Numbered from the stretch's first letter, positions 43,271 through 52,607 are shown. The stretch: DNA of 64,000 bases from JAPULR01 sp965238215 (GCA_965238215.1 OZ250180.1:1488001-1552000), one strand, 5' to 3'. A program made the numbers and translations. Notes: a model not told the origin generated them from the letters alone.

Positions 43271-43414
43271 GTGATTAAGCAAACCGACGGAATACAGGAT
43301 GCGCAGAACGCCATCGCCCTTAAGGTGGAGGAGCGGGCGGGCATTCTGGCGCTGGAGCGGGAGATGGAGGGGTTGTTGGGGGATTTTGTGGGGGGGGGCA
43401 CCACAAATGGGTGA
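43271..43414 (+). CDS. Short unidentified ORF
   Basis: 47 residues from a GTG start with an upstream GGGGGG stretch: MIKQTDGIQDAQNAIALK, then EERAGILALEREMEGLLGDF. It is a charged amphipathic helix with no family match. It lies immediately before the HNH-type reading frame and overlaps that frame's most upstream ATG. It may be the remnant of a larger gene. Confidence 0.35.
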   Translation: MIKQTDGIQDAQNAIALKVEERAGILALEREMEGLLGDFVGGGTTNG

Positions 43415-44600
43415 ATTAGCAATGGGACGTCCAATGTGTGTTTTACAATGAGGTAATCGTCTAAGGGAAGACACGTCAACCAAGGAACACATCATCTTGA
43501 ATGCAATCGGTGGGCGTAGGAAGGTGACGAGATTCATCTGCAGCAGGTGTAACAATAGGACCGGAGCGGTATGGGATGCTGAGTTGGCTAGGCAGCTGAA
43601 CCCTCTGGGTCTACTTTTGGGAATAAGTCGCCAACGGGGTAAAGTGCCTTCGCAGACGTTCTCAACAAGCAGTGGCGGGGAAGTTAGTCTGCTCTCTGAT
43701 GGTAGAAGAACAATTGCGAAACCCTCACATGAAATAAATACTGACGGTGACAAAACGCACATCAGAATTCATGCTAGGACAACTGGAGAATTGCGGAGAC
43801 TGATGAATGGGATGCGTAGGAAATATCCTGCTCTGAGGAACGAGAGCCTTGACGATTTGATGTCGACCGCAAAGTCATCTTCACATTACAGTTCTGACCG
43901 GACAGCTTTCAATTTCGAATTTGATGGAAAACAGGCTGGAAGGTCACTGGTGAAATCTGCGCTAGCGTTAGCGTTCGATGCAGGAATCGACCCTAATTCG
44001 TGCGACCTTGCACTAGACTATTTGTTGAATGAAGGGGCAGAGCCGTGTTTTGGGTATTACTATGACAGAGAACACGACATCGTAATCAATCGCCCAGTGG
44101 GGAAGCCGTTTCATTGCGTTTATGTGAAAGGCAATTCGGACACTGGGACAATTCTTGGATACATCGAGCTCTATAGTTTTTTAAGAGTGGTTCTGTGTCT
44201 GTCCGATTCATATTTTGGCAAGGCCTTTACAAATATCTACGCGATTGATCCCGTCAAAGGAGAGGAAATAGAACTCAAGATAGACTTGGATTTGTCCATC
44301 TCGGATATTCGATCAGCATATAACTATGAAATCTATGACGAAACAGTCAGGCTATCTGCCGCCAGCAGCCTATTCGAATGCATTGTTGCTACAGATTTCA
44401 ATAGAGCATTAAATAGAACCATCAAACAAGCCGTAGAAAATGCATTCGCCAAGTATGGCCTAGAACAAGATGAACGCCTGACTGATGTCCAGCTTCACCA
44501 ATTGGTGGGGGACATAATTCAATATTTGACTCCGTTTATTGTGCACAATGCAGCGAGATTTGCTTACAAAGCTAACCCTGGAACAGAGTCGTCTACATAG
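43407..44600 (+). pseudogene. HNH-endonuclease-like gene with in-frame TGA near its start
   Basis: One frame with ATGs at 43407, 43422 and 43434, then a TGA at 43449-43451, then GNRLREDTSTKEHIILNAIGG, the typical start of an HNH domain (catalytic His in KEHI), and RFICSRCNNRTGAVWDAEL with the second Cys pair. Without passing the TGA, translation can begin only at the TTG at 43497, which removes KEHI. The remaining 367 residues are mixed alpha/beta with no other motif I recognise. Codon use is AT-richer than its neighbours, indicating transfer. Probably a decayed defence nuclease; recoding of the TGA is possible but has no other support. Confidence 0.6.
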
Positions 44601-44682
44601 ATGGATATAGAAGAACTCGTCAAGCAATACTTAACCCTGAAGCCCTCCGGCGTCGAGTGGCTCGGCGATGTGCCGGAGCGCC
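44601..44682 (+). pseudogene. HsdS (type I restriction specificity) N-terminal scrap
   Basis: Encodes KPSGVEWLGDVPE, the signature opening of a type I restriction specificity target-recognition domain, then runs into transposase-like DNA. No methyltransferase or motor subunit is nearby. Confidence 0.6.
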
Positions 44683-44750
44683 GGCATGAAGACCCGGAGA
44701 ATCCTGCAGTGCGTGCGAACGTAGGGTCAGGTTTGAAACCTGACCCTACC
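44683..44750 (+). repeat. 68-bp direct repeat, left copy (RAYT end plus REP hairpin)
   Basis: Starts GGCATGAAGACCCGGAGAAT and ends with the palindrome GGTCAGGTTTGAAACCTGACC. The right copy is at 44944-45011 with only a few changes. The coding part corresponds to the C-terminal ARWHEDPENP of a REP-associated transposase. Confidence 0.8.
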
Positions 44751-44943
44751 AATGCCAACGGGGTCCGCCACGGTCTGCCTGAGGTCGTCAGGGCCTTCAA
44801 GACTTTCGCTGCAAGGCAAATCAACGTCTTTCGCGGCGCCGTTGGCGCTCCGTTCTGGCAACGCAACTACTATGAACACGTCATCCGGAACGAGGAATCC
44901 TTGAATCGCATCCGTCAGTACATTTTGGACAACCCCGCCCGCT
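44751..44943 (+). pseudogene. REP-associated tyrosine transposase (RAYT, Y1 type) fragment
   Basis: Encodes HGLPEVVRAFKTFAARQI, FWQRNYYEHVIRNEESLNRI and RQYILDNPARW, the C-terminal third of a Y1/RAYT transposase. The catalytic HUH and upstream half are missing. It is in frame with the flanking HsdS scrap, so a 147-codon hybrid reading frame exists by chance. Confidence 0.8.
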
Positions 44944-45011
44944 GGCATGAAGACCCGGAGAATCCTGCAGTGCGTGCGATCGTGGGGGCAGGTTTGAAAC
45001 CTGACCCTACC
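44944..45011 (+). repeat. 68-bp direct repeat, right copy
   Basis: Second copy of the 44683-44750 unit. Its palindrome reads GGGCAGGTTTGAAACCTGACCC. Direct repeats on both sides of the transposase fragment suggest duplication or a deletion between adjacent RAYT copies. Confidence 0.8.
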
Positions 45012-45040
45012 GAGGGGGGAATGAACCGGCGTCGATTGCC

Positions 45041-45142
45041 ATGACTCTGCCCACCCTCTCCCCCTACCCTGCGTACAAGCCTTCCGGCGTGTCTTGGCTG
45101 GGCGACGTGCCGGAGGATTGGGATGTGGTTACGAACGTCTAA
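45041..45142 (+). pseudogene. Second HsdS scrap
   Basis: 33 codons with YKPSGVSWLGDVPEDWDV, again the opening of an HsdS target-recognition domain, cut short by a stop. Together with the scrap at 44601 it shows that a type I restriction locus once existed here. Confidence 0.6.
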
Positions 45143-45657
45143 CTATCAAGTGTTGATGGTCTGGGCGTGATGAGGGGTTGGGAAACGGGCGGTTCGCGAA
45201 CCGCGCCTACGAGGGGAGGGGAGGGCGTGATGGCACGGGTTAGATTCTTCGTCGCTCCACTCCTCAGAATGACAGGTGGGGGGCGTTGGGTGCGAGGGGG
45301 GAGGGCGTGATGGCGACGAGATCCCTCGACTTAGCTGCGCTGCGCTCAGGATGACATGTGGGAAGGGAGGGATGGGTCCCCGCATGCGCGAGGACACGGG
45401 GGGGGGCGCGAACCGCCCATACTGGGGAGAATGTTGTGGGGAACGGGGTTCACCCCCATCCTAACCTTCCCCCCTCAAGGGGGAAGGGATTTGTGGGCGC
45501 GCTACTGCAACGAGATTCCTCGGCTCCGCTGCGCTGCGTTCGGAATGACATTTGGGTGGAGGAAGGGGGATGGGTCCCCGCATGCGCGAGGACAAGGGGA
45601 GGGGGTTGGTTTGGGGGACGGGTCTGATGGGTGATTTTTTGGAGAAGCTTCAGGGAT
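45143..45657. repeat. Intergenic repeat cluster
   Basis: Family D palindrome GGGCGGTTCGCGAACCGCGC (45187-45206), three family B units (about 45245, 45318 and 45509), two family A units (45371-45397, 45569-45595), a degenerate D unit (about 45408) and a family C unit (ACCCCCATCCTAACCTTCCC, about 45452-45487). No gene seen. Confidence 0.8.
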
Positions 45658-46218
45658 TTATTCGATACGGCCGGCGGGGATACCGGGAGTGGTGTGCACT
45701 ACGACGGTATCGGCAAGCATGTCGTGCAGGCCGCGTTTATCGATTCTCAGGCCCACCATGCATACGACAACCGGAAGCAACGGTGAAAACTTTACGAGCT
45801 CTCGCACGAAGGCGCGGCCCCAGCCAACCCGTGACCCGTCTGACCGCACCACCTGGATTCCCAGGAATCGCTTTCCAGCCGAGGCGCTGTAGAACCGCAC
45901 CAGGAGGACGCCATAGGCCAGGGCGGGCAGGTAGAATTCAACTAGTAGTTCCCCCCATACGGGCAGTGGAACATCGAGCCCCGCAAGGCGAGTTATAATG
46001 GTTAAAAAGAAGCCCATGATCAAGTACAAGAGAACAATGGCTAACAAATCTATAAGGCCTGCAGCCAGGCGTTGATCAAATTCCGCAAATAGTCGATCTC
46101 CAAGGGTTGGGATTTCCAGGTTTGTCTGAAGATTCGCGCCTTTTCCCAGGAAGGCGCTACATTGAAAGCAATGCTTGTCTTGGGCGTCATTAGGGCTTCC
46201 GCAGCTGGGGCATTCCAC
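45658..46218 (-). CDS. RDD-family membrane protein with N-terminal zinc ribbon
   Basis: 186 residues. N-terminal Cys4 zinc ribbon (MECPSCGSPNDAQDKHCFQC), linker, then an RDD-type domain: FDQRLAAGLIDLLAIVLLYL (Arg and Asp of the name motif), two more TM helices and SAGKRFLGIQVVRSDG. RDD proteins are poorly characterised; some are linked to ion exchange. It is preceded by its own ATG at 46218 and followed by repeats. Confidence 0.85.
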   Translation of the reverse strand: MECPSCGSPNDAQDKHCFQCSAFLGKGANLQTNLEIPTLGDRLFAEFDQRLAAGLIDLLAIVLLYLIMGFFLTIITRLAGLDVPLPVWGELLVEFYLPALAYGVLLVRFYSASAGKRFLGIQVVRSDGSRVGWGRAFVRELVKFSPLLPVVVCMVGLRIDKRGLHDMLADTVVVHTTPGIPAGRIE

Positions 46219-46321
46219 TTCATCTTGTCTCCGTCATAAATTATCTACTTGTCCACTTGTACGGCAAACTCCAGGTGTCGGACAGATCCGAAGTTGCCCA
46301 TATTGGCTTCGTATTCGGCGA

Positions 46322-47665
46322 CTACCGGAGGGGCGCAGCGTATAACTGTCCACCCTTCGGGCAGTCTGAGCACGGAGCGTCGTTCCACAGGGCGTTCCTG
46401 CTGCCTTCTCGTACCAGTCCCAGGGGCGTAAGATGCCGGTCGAAGATCTGGCCGTAGTTACCCACCTGTTCGATGACGTCCTGGGCCGCCGTGGCCTTCA
46501 GACTCATCTCCTCCTGGCCGTAGCTCCCCGCAAGTCCAAAAAGCCGGTCTACTGTGGGATCCCCTGTGGCGGTGGTGGGTGCGTTGTCGGAATGGATGCC
46601 GAAAGCTTCGGCGTAGATCAGCATAGCCATGACGGACTTCACGATGTCAAACCACTGCTCGTCCCCGTGGGGTACAACCGTCCCCAGAGGCTCCTCGGAA
46701 AGCGTTTCGGGCAGAATAACGTGGGCGTGAGGGTCTGGGAATCCGGCGGCGTTGGCCACGAGGTCGGACTGGTCCGTCGTGAGGGAATCGCACTGCCCTT
46801 GCAGATACGCCTCGGTTGCGCCGGTGCTGTCCTCGAAGGGCGCTACGCTGAATCCCATGTTGTTCTGGGCGTTGAAGTCCAGCAGGTTCAATTCCATGAC
46901 GGTGCCCCGAAGCACGCAGATGCTGGCGCCCTCCAGCTCGTACACGCTGCTGACCCCCAAGCTCTTGGGCACGATGAAGCCCTGTCCGTCGTAGAACATG
47001 GTCTGAGCGAAGTTGCCCCACGTGGCGTCGCGCGACGTGTACCACGTGGTGTTCCGCGACATCATGTCTATTTCTCCCGATTGCATGGACGGGCCGCGCT
47101 CGGCAGCCGTAGTTGGGCGGAACTCCACGGCGTTGGCATCTCCCAGAACCGCCGCCGCAACGGCGCGGCACAGGTCTACGTCAAAGCCTATCGTGTTCCC
47201 GGCGTCGTCCAGGAAACCGAATCCTGCCAGGCTGTCGTTGTTGGCGCAGACTACTCTGCCTCTCTGCTGAATCGCTTCCAGCCTCCCCGTGCTGGTCTCC
47301 GCCGCCGCTTCCCCTCCGTAGCCCTCTTCCTCGCCGGAATACGCGGCGGCCACGGCACTATCGACCATTGCCTGAATCTCGGCGTAGGAGATGGCCTTTG
47401 GCACGCTATTGCTTACGGCGTCTTCGATAAGGGAACGGATTTCCGCTTCTGATAGGGGTGGCGGCATCATGGCCAATTCGTCGCGGATGGTTTGCTGGAT
47501 TTGTGTGGTTATTGCGGACATGTCTATGGGGGCTGGGGCGGGCGTCTGCTCCTGGGTCTCGCCGCCGCCGCAAGCGAAGATTAGGAAAGTTATGGCCAGC
47601 AGCGCCGCTAGGGTCGCTAGGGTCGAGAGTTTGCACGCAGTTGCGTATCGCGGAATATTATTCAC
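46322..47665 (-). CDS. Amino-acid ABC transporter substrate-binding lipoprotein (AapJ/family 3-like)
   Basis: 447 residues. Signal peptide with lipobox IFAC (Cys about 32), a long linker predicted helical (about 45-125, with IRSLIEDAVSN and MVDSAVAAAY), then a family 3 solute-binding domain: GRVVCANNDSLAGFGFLDDAG and GFDVDLCRAVAAAVLGD, matching general L-amino-acid receptors such as AapJ. The C-terminal SRNALWNDAPCSDCPKGGQL is an unusual Cys-bearing tail. No permease or ATPase genes are adjacent, so it may work with a remote transporter. Confidence 0.87.
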   Translation of the reverse strand: MNNIPRYATACKLSTLATLAALLAITFLIFACGGGETQEQTPAPAPIDMSAITTQIQQTIRDELAMMPPPLSEAEIRSLIEDAVSNSVPKAISYAEIQAMVDSAVAAAYSGEEEGYGGEAAAETSTGRLEAIQQRGRVVCANNDSLAGFGFLDDAGNTIGFDVDLCRAVAAAVLGDANAVEFRPTTAAERGPSMQSGEIDMMSRNTTWYTSRDATWGNFAQTMFYDGQGFIVPKSLGVSSVYELEGASICVLRGTVMELNLLDFNAQNNMGFSVAPFEDSTGATEAYLQGQCDSLTTDQSDLVANAAGFPDPHAHVILPETLSEEPLGTVVPHGDEQWFDIVKSVMAMLIYAEAFGIHSDNAPTTATGDPTVDRLFGLAGSYGQEEMSLKATAAQDVIEQVGNYGQIFDRHLTPLGLVREGSRNALWNDAPCSDCPKGGQLYAAPLR

Positions 47666-48087
47666 CTATGGGATATCTATTTCGTAAGGTATTTGACCGG
47701 GGCGTCAGTACCTTATGCCAAATCGGAGGCGATCCTATATTGTCAGTATTTGGCAGTCAAGTTTTTGGAGTTGGGGGAGGGCGCCCACGAGGGGGATCGG
47801 AATGACGGAGGGGAAAGGGGAGGCTTGCTACGTCGACGAGATTCTTCACTCCGCTTCGCTGCGTTCAGAATGACATGTGGGGGGCGCTGCGCTCCGCTCG
47901 GAATGACATGTGGGGGGCGCTGGGCTGCGCTCGGAATGACATTTGGGTGGAGGAAGGGGAATGCGTCACCGTATGTGCGAGGACAACGGGTGGGGGAGGT
48001 TATTCGTGGGGAACGTTGGAGGGGATCACCCCCATCCTAACCTTCCCCCCTCAAGGGGGAAGGGATTTGTTGGGGGAAGCGGGGGGG
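47666..48087. repeat. Intergenic repeat cluster
   Basis: Three consecutive family B units (47835-47877, then 47880-47910 and 47915-47945), a degenerate family A unit (about 47958-47987) and a family C unit (about 48028-48064). No gene seen. The first 100 bp probably include the promoter of the SBP gene. Confidence 0.75.
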
Positions 48088-49008
48088 TTAGAAGACGGCT
48101 ATGGGGTTTACGGGGGAGCCGGTGCCTCCGATTACGACCAGCGGGTTGATGCTCATCATGAACTCGTAGCGGCCTTCCTCAGCGCAGACTTTGGCCAGCG
48201 GTTCCAGCAGGGCGTTGTCGAGCAGGGCCACTCCGTAGGCGGGGATGACGGCGTGGACCGTGTGGGGGAATCCGTACTCGTTGGGCGACGCGTCCATCAT
48301 GTCCCAAATCAGGATCGCGATGTCGTTGTCGCGGATGAAGGGGAGGCAGGAGGCGTGCAAGCCGGCGCGGGAATCGCCGCCGCCCCAACTACCGAAAGCC
48401 TCGGTGTAAGCCTCCCGGCCACTGTAGACCGCCACGGCGTCACCCGGCTCCAATCTAATACCCTCCGCTTCCAGGATATCTTCCAACTCCCAGCCGTGGA
48501 CGGGCTCATCCAGGGTGACATAGGGCTTGCCCCGGTGCCTGGGCACGTCCAGGAGCACGCCACGGGTCAGAATGCCTTCGCTCCAGGCGTCGACGGAGCC
48601 GTATTTGGCGCCGGTGAAGGTCAGTTCTTCCTTGGGGTTGCGACCGTCCCACATTCCGTCGCCCGTCCAGACGTGACACAGGGCGTCGATGTGGGTGGTG
48701 GCGGTGCCGTGGTAGGTGATGCCGTAGAAGTCCTGGGCGGAACCCCATCCCTCATCGCGGTCTACGGTGAAGAGGTACTGGAGGGCGGGCCGGGGGTTCT
48801 CGATGGAGGGTTCCACGGGAAAGGGGCGGCTAAGGGAAACGGCGCGGCCCTTCTGAACCAGTTTTGCTGCGGCGAGGCGCTTCTCATCGGTAATCAGATT
48901 AAGGGCGCCGGCGCTGCCGTTGTCCGGCCACCGTCCCCAGTTATTGCGGTCTCGCAGGTAGGAAAGGACTTCTTCCCTGGTTGGCGGTCGACGTTCCATG
49001 TTGTTCAC
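48088..49008 (-). CDS. Cyclase-family metal-dependent hydrolase (KynB-like)
   Basis: 306 residues. The metal-binding signature H-G-T-x-x-T-H-I-D-A-L-C-H is present as YHGTATTHIDALCHVW (about 99-114), with a later acidic/His site. The family includes arylformamidase KynB and other enzymes that hydrolyse amides or lactones with Zn or Mn. No tryptophan-catabolism neighbours are seen, so the substrate is open. ATG start overlaps no neighbour. Confidence 0.85.
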   Translation of the reverse strand: MNNMERRPPTREEVLSYLRDRNNWGRWPDNGSAGALNLITDEKRLAAAKLVQKGRAVSLSRPFPVEPSIENPRPALQYLFTVDRDEGWGSAQDFYGITYHGTATTHIDALCHVWTGDGMWDGRNPKEELTFTGAKYGSVDAWSEGILTRGVLLDVPRHRGKPYVTLDEPVHGWELEDILEAEGIRLEPGDAVAVYSGREAYTEAFGSWGGGDSRAGLHASCLPFIRDNDIAILIWDMMDASPNEYGFPHTVHAVIPAYGVALLDNALLEPLAKVCAEEGRYEFMMSINPLVVIGGTGSPVNPIAVF

Positions 49009-49061
49009 CTATTTTGAGAGTGGTTATGGCGTTTGGGAAGGGAAGAGGGGGTTGCAGTTGA

Positions 49062-49400
49062 CTATCTTTGCCTATTGGCCAGCCGTTCGCTGGCTAATCG
49101 GTTCATGCTGACGCCCGCCTCGGCTGCGTCTATTGCCAGGGCGCGATGGGTATCCGGCGGCACCCGTACCGTGATGGTGCCGCTGTAACGCTTGGTAGAC
49201 AAGGGCTCCGGAATCGGATCACCGTCCTCACGAAGGATATCCACGCCAAAGGCTACTACCTCTCTAATGCCTGCAAATGCCTTCTCGGGGGTATCATCCA
49301 GGTGACTAAGCAGCGGGAATTCGGCGCACAGCCCCACAAACTCACCATCCTCCTCCCACCAAATGACACGATAGGTATACCGGTCGACAAAATCAGCCAT
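49062..49400 (-). CDS. hicB: HicB-family antitoxin
   Basis: 112 residues. Degraded RNase-H-like HicB fold (YRVIWWEEDGEFVGLCAEF then HLDDTPEKAFAGI), followed by a C-terminal RHH/CopG-like DNA-binding segment (VRVPPDTHRALAIDAAEAGV). Overlaps hicA by 8 nt. Expected to bind HicA and repress the operon. Confidence 0.88.
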   Translation of the reverse strand: MADFVDRYTYRVIWWEEDGEFVGLCAEFPLLSHLDDTPEKAFAGIREVVAFGVDILREDGDPIPEPLSTKRYSGTITVRVPPDTHRALAIDAAEAGVSMNRLASERLANRQR

Positions 49401-49632
49401 TCATCTCCTCCAGTTTCGCGATTGCTTGAAGTACTTGCCTCACCTGGTAATTCTTGGCAATGCCTCTTATGGGCTGTATGTTTACCAGGGGCGGTCCCTG
49501 CCACGGCACTTTATAGAACAGGTGACTCCCACGTTGTCTCGGCTTTCCAAAGTAGCGGTCACAGATCCTGCGAAGGTCATTGAAGCGGACGTTTCGGGGG
49601 TTACGCCTAGCCTTTTCTAGAACCTTGTCCAC
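49393..49632 (-). CDS. hicA: HicA-family mRNA interferase toxin
   Basis: 79 residues with a double-stranded-RNA-binding-like fold. The catalytic His lies in RQRGSHLFYKVPW. Order hicA-hicB and 8-nt overlap are standard. Confidence 0.85.
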   Translation of the reverse strand: MDKVLEKARRNPRNVRFNDLRRICDRYFGKPRQRGSHLFYKVPWQGPPLVNIQPIRGIAKNYQVRQVLQAIAKLEEMNG

Positions 49633-49903
49633 TCGCGGATGATAGCATTAATGCAGTCATTTTTCAAGGCGCCAGGAAGGATGGCTGCGGATGGTTATGG
49701 TCGTGTCATTCGGTGGAGGGCGGTTCGCGAACCGCCCCTACGGGGGAAGGGATGGGGATGGGTTCCCGCATCCGCGAGGACATAGGAGGGGGTGAGTTCT
49801 TCGGCAACGAGATTCTTCGACTCCGCTACGCTTCGCTCAGAATGACATATGGGGGAAAGGGGGAAGGGAATTTCAGGCGCCAACCGGTATATGTTTATAG
49901 CGA
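49633..49903. repeat. Intergenic repeat cluster
   Basis: Family D palindrome GGGCGGTTCGCGAACCGCCC (49718-49737), family A (49757-49782) and family B (about 49806-49847) in the same order and spacing as near 56 kb, suggesting a composite unit. No gene seen. Confidence 0.75.
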
Positions 49904-50881
49904 TTACCGGCCCGTTCCTTCGAAGAAGCGGCGGGGGTTGTCTATCATCAGCTTGTCCACGGCCCGGCCGGAGACGCCCAACTCCCGCATATACGGGAGG
50001 ACACCCCGGCTTATCCACAGATACCCGTCCGGGTTGCCCTCTCCCATGGACGAGAGGGGGTCGTCGCTAGTCATGCCCTTCACGTTCCAGTCGTGGGAGA
50101 GCATAATCCGGTCTTCGTAGCCATCGTCAATCAGGTCACGAATGAAGGCCGTTCGCGCCCGCCAATCGGGGGTTGTAGGCGGGCCACTCGGGCTGAAGTG
50201 GTCCATGCCCAGCCAAACGCCCTTCTCCATCATCCGCTTATGGTAGTCGTGGTCGAGGGTGCTGTTGACGTGGCCGACGTACACCTTGCTCATGTCCACG
50301 CCCTCTTCCTGAAGGATGCGGATCTGCTCCAGGCCCACGTGCGAGGTGTGGGGCGTATGTGTGGTGATGAGGACGCCGGTGCGAAGGTGGGTGCGGGCGG
50401 CGGCCCGGAGCATCAGCTCCTCCGGCGGACGTATGGGGTCGTTGGTGGCAACCTTGATGATGCCCGCCCGGATGCCGGTACCTTCGATGCCTTCTTCAAT
50501 CTCGCGGACCCACAGGTCGGCCACACGGTCGGCGGGAATGGGGTCCATCCACTCGAACATGGTCTGGAAGAAGTCGTGGGGTATGAACAGGTGGCTGCCC
50601 GTGGCGCAGATGATATTTACACCGCTGGCCTTGGACACGGCTTGAATCAGCGTTACGTCCCTGTCCAAGTCCATAGGAGTACAGTCCACGAGGGTGGTTA
50701 CGCCTTCCTTACGGGCCTGGATGAGAAGGTCCACGGCCACCTCTTCCACTCGCTGGCGATTAACCATTTCCGGGTAGGTATGGCGGAAGCCCGCGGAGCC
50801 GGTGATTATGTGCTCGTGGGTCAGGGTGAACCCTAAATTCGACGTGTCCAAGGGTCCCAGAACTGAGTTTACGACGGCCAC
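49904..50881 (-). CDS. Phosphotriesterase-family metallohydrolase
   Basis: 325 residues of TIM-barrel amidohydrolase type. Metal ligands: LTHEHI (H-x-H), Lys in AGIIKVATN, His in TTHTPHTSHVG, GHVNST and Asp in MLSHDWNVKG. The family covers lactonases and phosphotriesterases; most natural members are lactonases. No operon partner. The start codon is followed by VVNSVLGPLDTSNLG, the standard family opening. Confidence 0.9.
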   Translation of the reverse strand: MAVVNSVLGPLDTSNLGFTLTHEHIITGSAGFRHTYPEMVNRQRVEEVAVDLLIQARKEGVTTLVDCTPMDLDRDVTLIQAVSKASGVNIICATGSHLFIPHDFFQTMFEWMDPIPADRVADLWVREIEEGIEGTGIRAGIIKVATNDPIRPPEELMLRAAARTHLRTGVLITTHTPHTSHVGLEQIRILQEEGVDMSKVYVGHVNSTLDHDYHKRMMEKGVWLGMDHFSPSGPPTTPDWRARTAFIRDLIDDGYEDRIMLSHDWNVKGMTSDDPLSSMGEGNPDGYLWISRGVLPYMRELGVSGRAVDKLMIDNPRRFFEGTGR

Positions 50882-51462
50882 AATGCCACCCCCAATTTGC
50901 TTTTTGACGACGAGCCAAGTCTAAAGGAGACGGGACAGCCAGTCAAAGGCGGGCGGCGTCGGGCGGCGTCTTAGGGGGATGGGTCCCCGCATCCGCGAGG
51001 ACAACGGGTGGTGATTTAGATGGGGCGGGCCATCAAAGGAGGGCGGCGTCGGGCGGCATCTTAGGAGGATGGATTCCGGCTTTCGCAGGAATGACGGTTA
51101 TTCAAGGGATTCCCGTTGTGGGAACAATGGGTGAGGGGTCTGGGGTTGGGGAAGCGACGGGCGGTTCGCGAACCGCCCTTACGGGGGAGAATGTTGTCGG
51201 GCACGGGGTTCACCCCCATCCTAACCTTCCCCCATCGAGGGGGAAGGGACTTGTAGGCATGGGATAGGCAATTTTCATAGTAATGGACACGTGAGGCGGG
51301 CATTCGGTCGTTCGAGTTTGGGTTCTTCACCCCCATCCCCCGTCTTCACGAGGGCAGGCTCTAACCTTCCCCCATCAAGGGGGAAGGAACCTGGGCGGCG
51401 GCATACGCCACCCCGCTATGATAGAATATCGGCAAGCGCCCCGAAACCGACTACGCAACGCC
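50882..51462. repeat. Intergenic repeat cluster
   Basis: Family A (50978-51004), family E (about 51070-51097), family D (51159-51178), a plain family C (about 51211-51248) and a family C copy carrying the 23-nt nested hairpin at 51338-51360. A short direct repeat GGGCGGCGTC precedes A. No gene seen. Confidence 0.8.
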
Positions 51463-52488
51463 ATGAACGTACTATACGTAACTTCCGACAGGCCCGGCGC
51501 GGGCAAGACAGTGACCGCAATGGCCCTTGCCCTGGCCCTGCGGCGGCGGGGTCTCACGACGGCCTATTTCAAACCCTTCTGCACGGACCCCCACGACGAC
51601 GCGGACGTGGCTTTCGCCAAGGAAATGAGCGCCGGTTCGGACGGCGGAAGGGTGCTGGAACCAGTCCCCCTTCGTGTCAACGCGATCGGCAACGCCACGC
51701 CGGCAGCGGTGGTGGAACGGGCACAGGCCGCCTTGGCTCCTGCCAAGGACTGCGACGTTCTGGTGGTGGAAGGGGCCAGCCTCACCGTGGGCGATCACGA
51801 CCTTACGGACATCTCTCACCATCTAACTCGAGGCCTCGATGCTAAAGTGCTGGTGGCGGTAGGCTACCAGGCGGGGCCTTCGGCCGACGGGCTGCGCCGC
51901 ATATCCGAAACCTTCGGAGGAGACCTTCTGGGCGTATTCGTCAACCGGGCCATCAGGCACCGTATGCACGAGGCGCGGAAGATGCTGACGACGCCGGAGG
52001 CTGTTGAGGCCAAGGTTCTTGGCGTCGTGCCGGAAGACCGGCTGATGCTCTCAGTCAGCCTCAACGAAGTGGCCAAAGCGCTGCGAGGCAGGTGGGTCTG
52101 GGGCGAGGAGCAGGGAGACAACTTGGTGGAGCGGTATCTGATAGGCGCCAACCTGATGGATTCGGGAGATACTTATTTCAACCGGATTGACAACAAGGCG
52201 GTCATCGTGCGGGGAGACCGGCCGGACATTCAGCTTTCGGCCCTCACGGGCCCGGTGGTGGGACTCATCAACACCGGCGGCCACTCGCCCGTGGAATACC
52301 TGCTTCACGAGGTAGAGCAGCTGGGCGTGCCGTTGATGGTGACGCCCCATCGAACCGTCGCCGCCGTTAAGGCCCTTAGCGGCGTCCTGGACGAGGCGAA
52401 CCCCTATCATCCTCAGAAGGTTTCCCGATTCCTCGAGCTTCTTGCCCAACACTGCAACATCGACGCAGTATTAGAGAAGGCGCTCTAA
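51463..52488 (+). CDS. BioD-like/DRTGG-domain P-loop protein (phosphotransacetylase N-terminal type)
   Basis: 341 residues. P-loop SDRPGAGKTVTAMALALAL near the start, DVLVVEGASLTVGD, then GVVPEDRLMLSVSLNEVA; the C-terminal ~100 residues form a DRTGG-like domain (VIVRGDRPDIQLSAL, VGLINTGGHSP). This equals the N-terminal half of long phosphotransacetylases, without the catalytic acetyltransferase domain, so its role is probably sensory or accessory. The ATG at 51463 is chosen because the P-loop strand follows at once. Confidence 0.8.
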   Translation: MNVLYVTSDRPGAGKTVTAMALALALRRRGLTTAYFKPFCTDPHDDADVAFAKEMSAGSDGGRVLEPVPLRVNAIGNATPAAVVERAQAALAPAKDCDVLVVEGASLTVGDHDLTDISHHLTRGLDAKVLVAVGYQAGPSADGLRRISETFGGDLLGVFVNRAIRHRMHEARKMLTTPEAVEAKVLGVVPEDRLMLSVSLNEVAKALRGRWVWGEEQGDNLVERYLIGANLMDSGDTYFNRIDNKAVIVRGDRPDIQLSALTGPVVGLINTGGHSPVEYLLHEVEQLGVPLMVTPHRTVAAVKALSGVLDEANPYHPQKVSRFLELLAQHCNIDAVLEKAL

Positions 52489-52607
52489 GCTGCTCGTCCA
52501 ATGAAATTGGGTGAAGACAGCCGTTGGTTTCCCCCAAAGGTCTTGTCTCAAAATGGCGTAGGGTTTAGAATTTTTGCTTGCGCTAAGTTCTATGAGGGGG
52601 CAGGTGT

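Noticed and set aside
42545..43762. 405-residue form of HGxxSK protein copy 2
   Set aside because: The extension translates repeat DNA; the conserved protein starts at 42922, as in copy 1.
44601..45044. A single 147-residue gene
   Set aside because: It is a chance in-frame join of an HsdS scrap, two copies of a 68-bp repeat and a RAYT fragment, so I annotated the parts.
46433..47452. 339-codon plus-strand frame
   Set aside because: Antisense to the amino-acid SBP, which has a lipobox and conserved binding-domain motifs.
47875..49017. 380-codon plus-strand frame
   Set aside because: Antisense to the cyclase-family gene and starts inside family B repeats.
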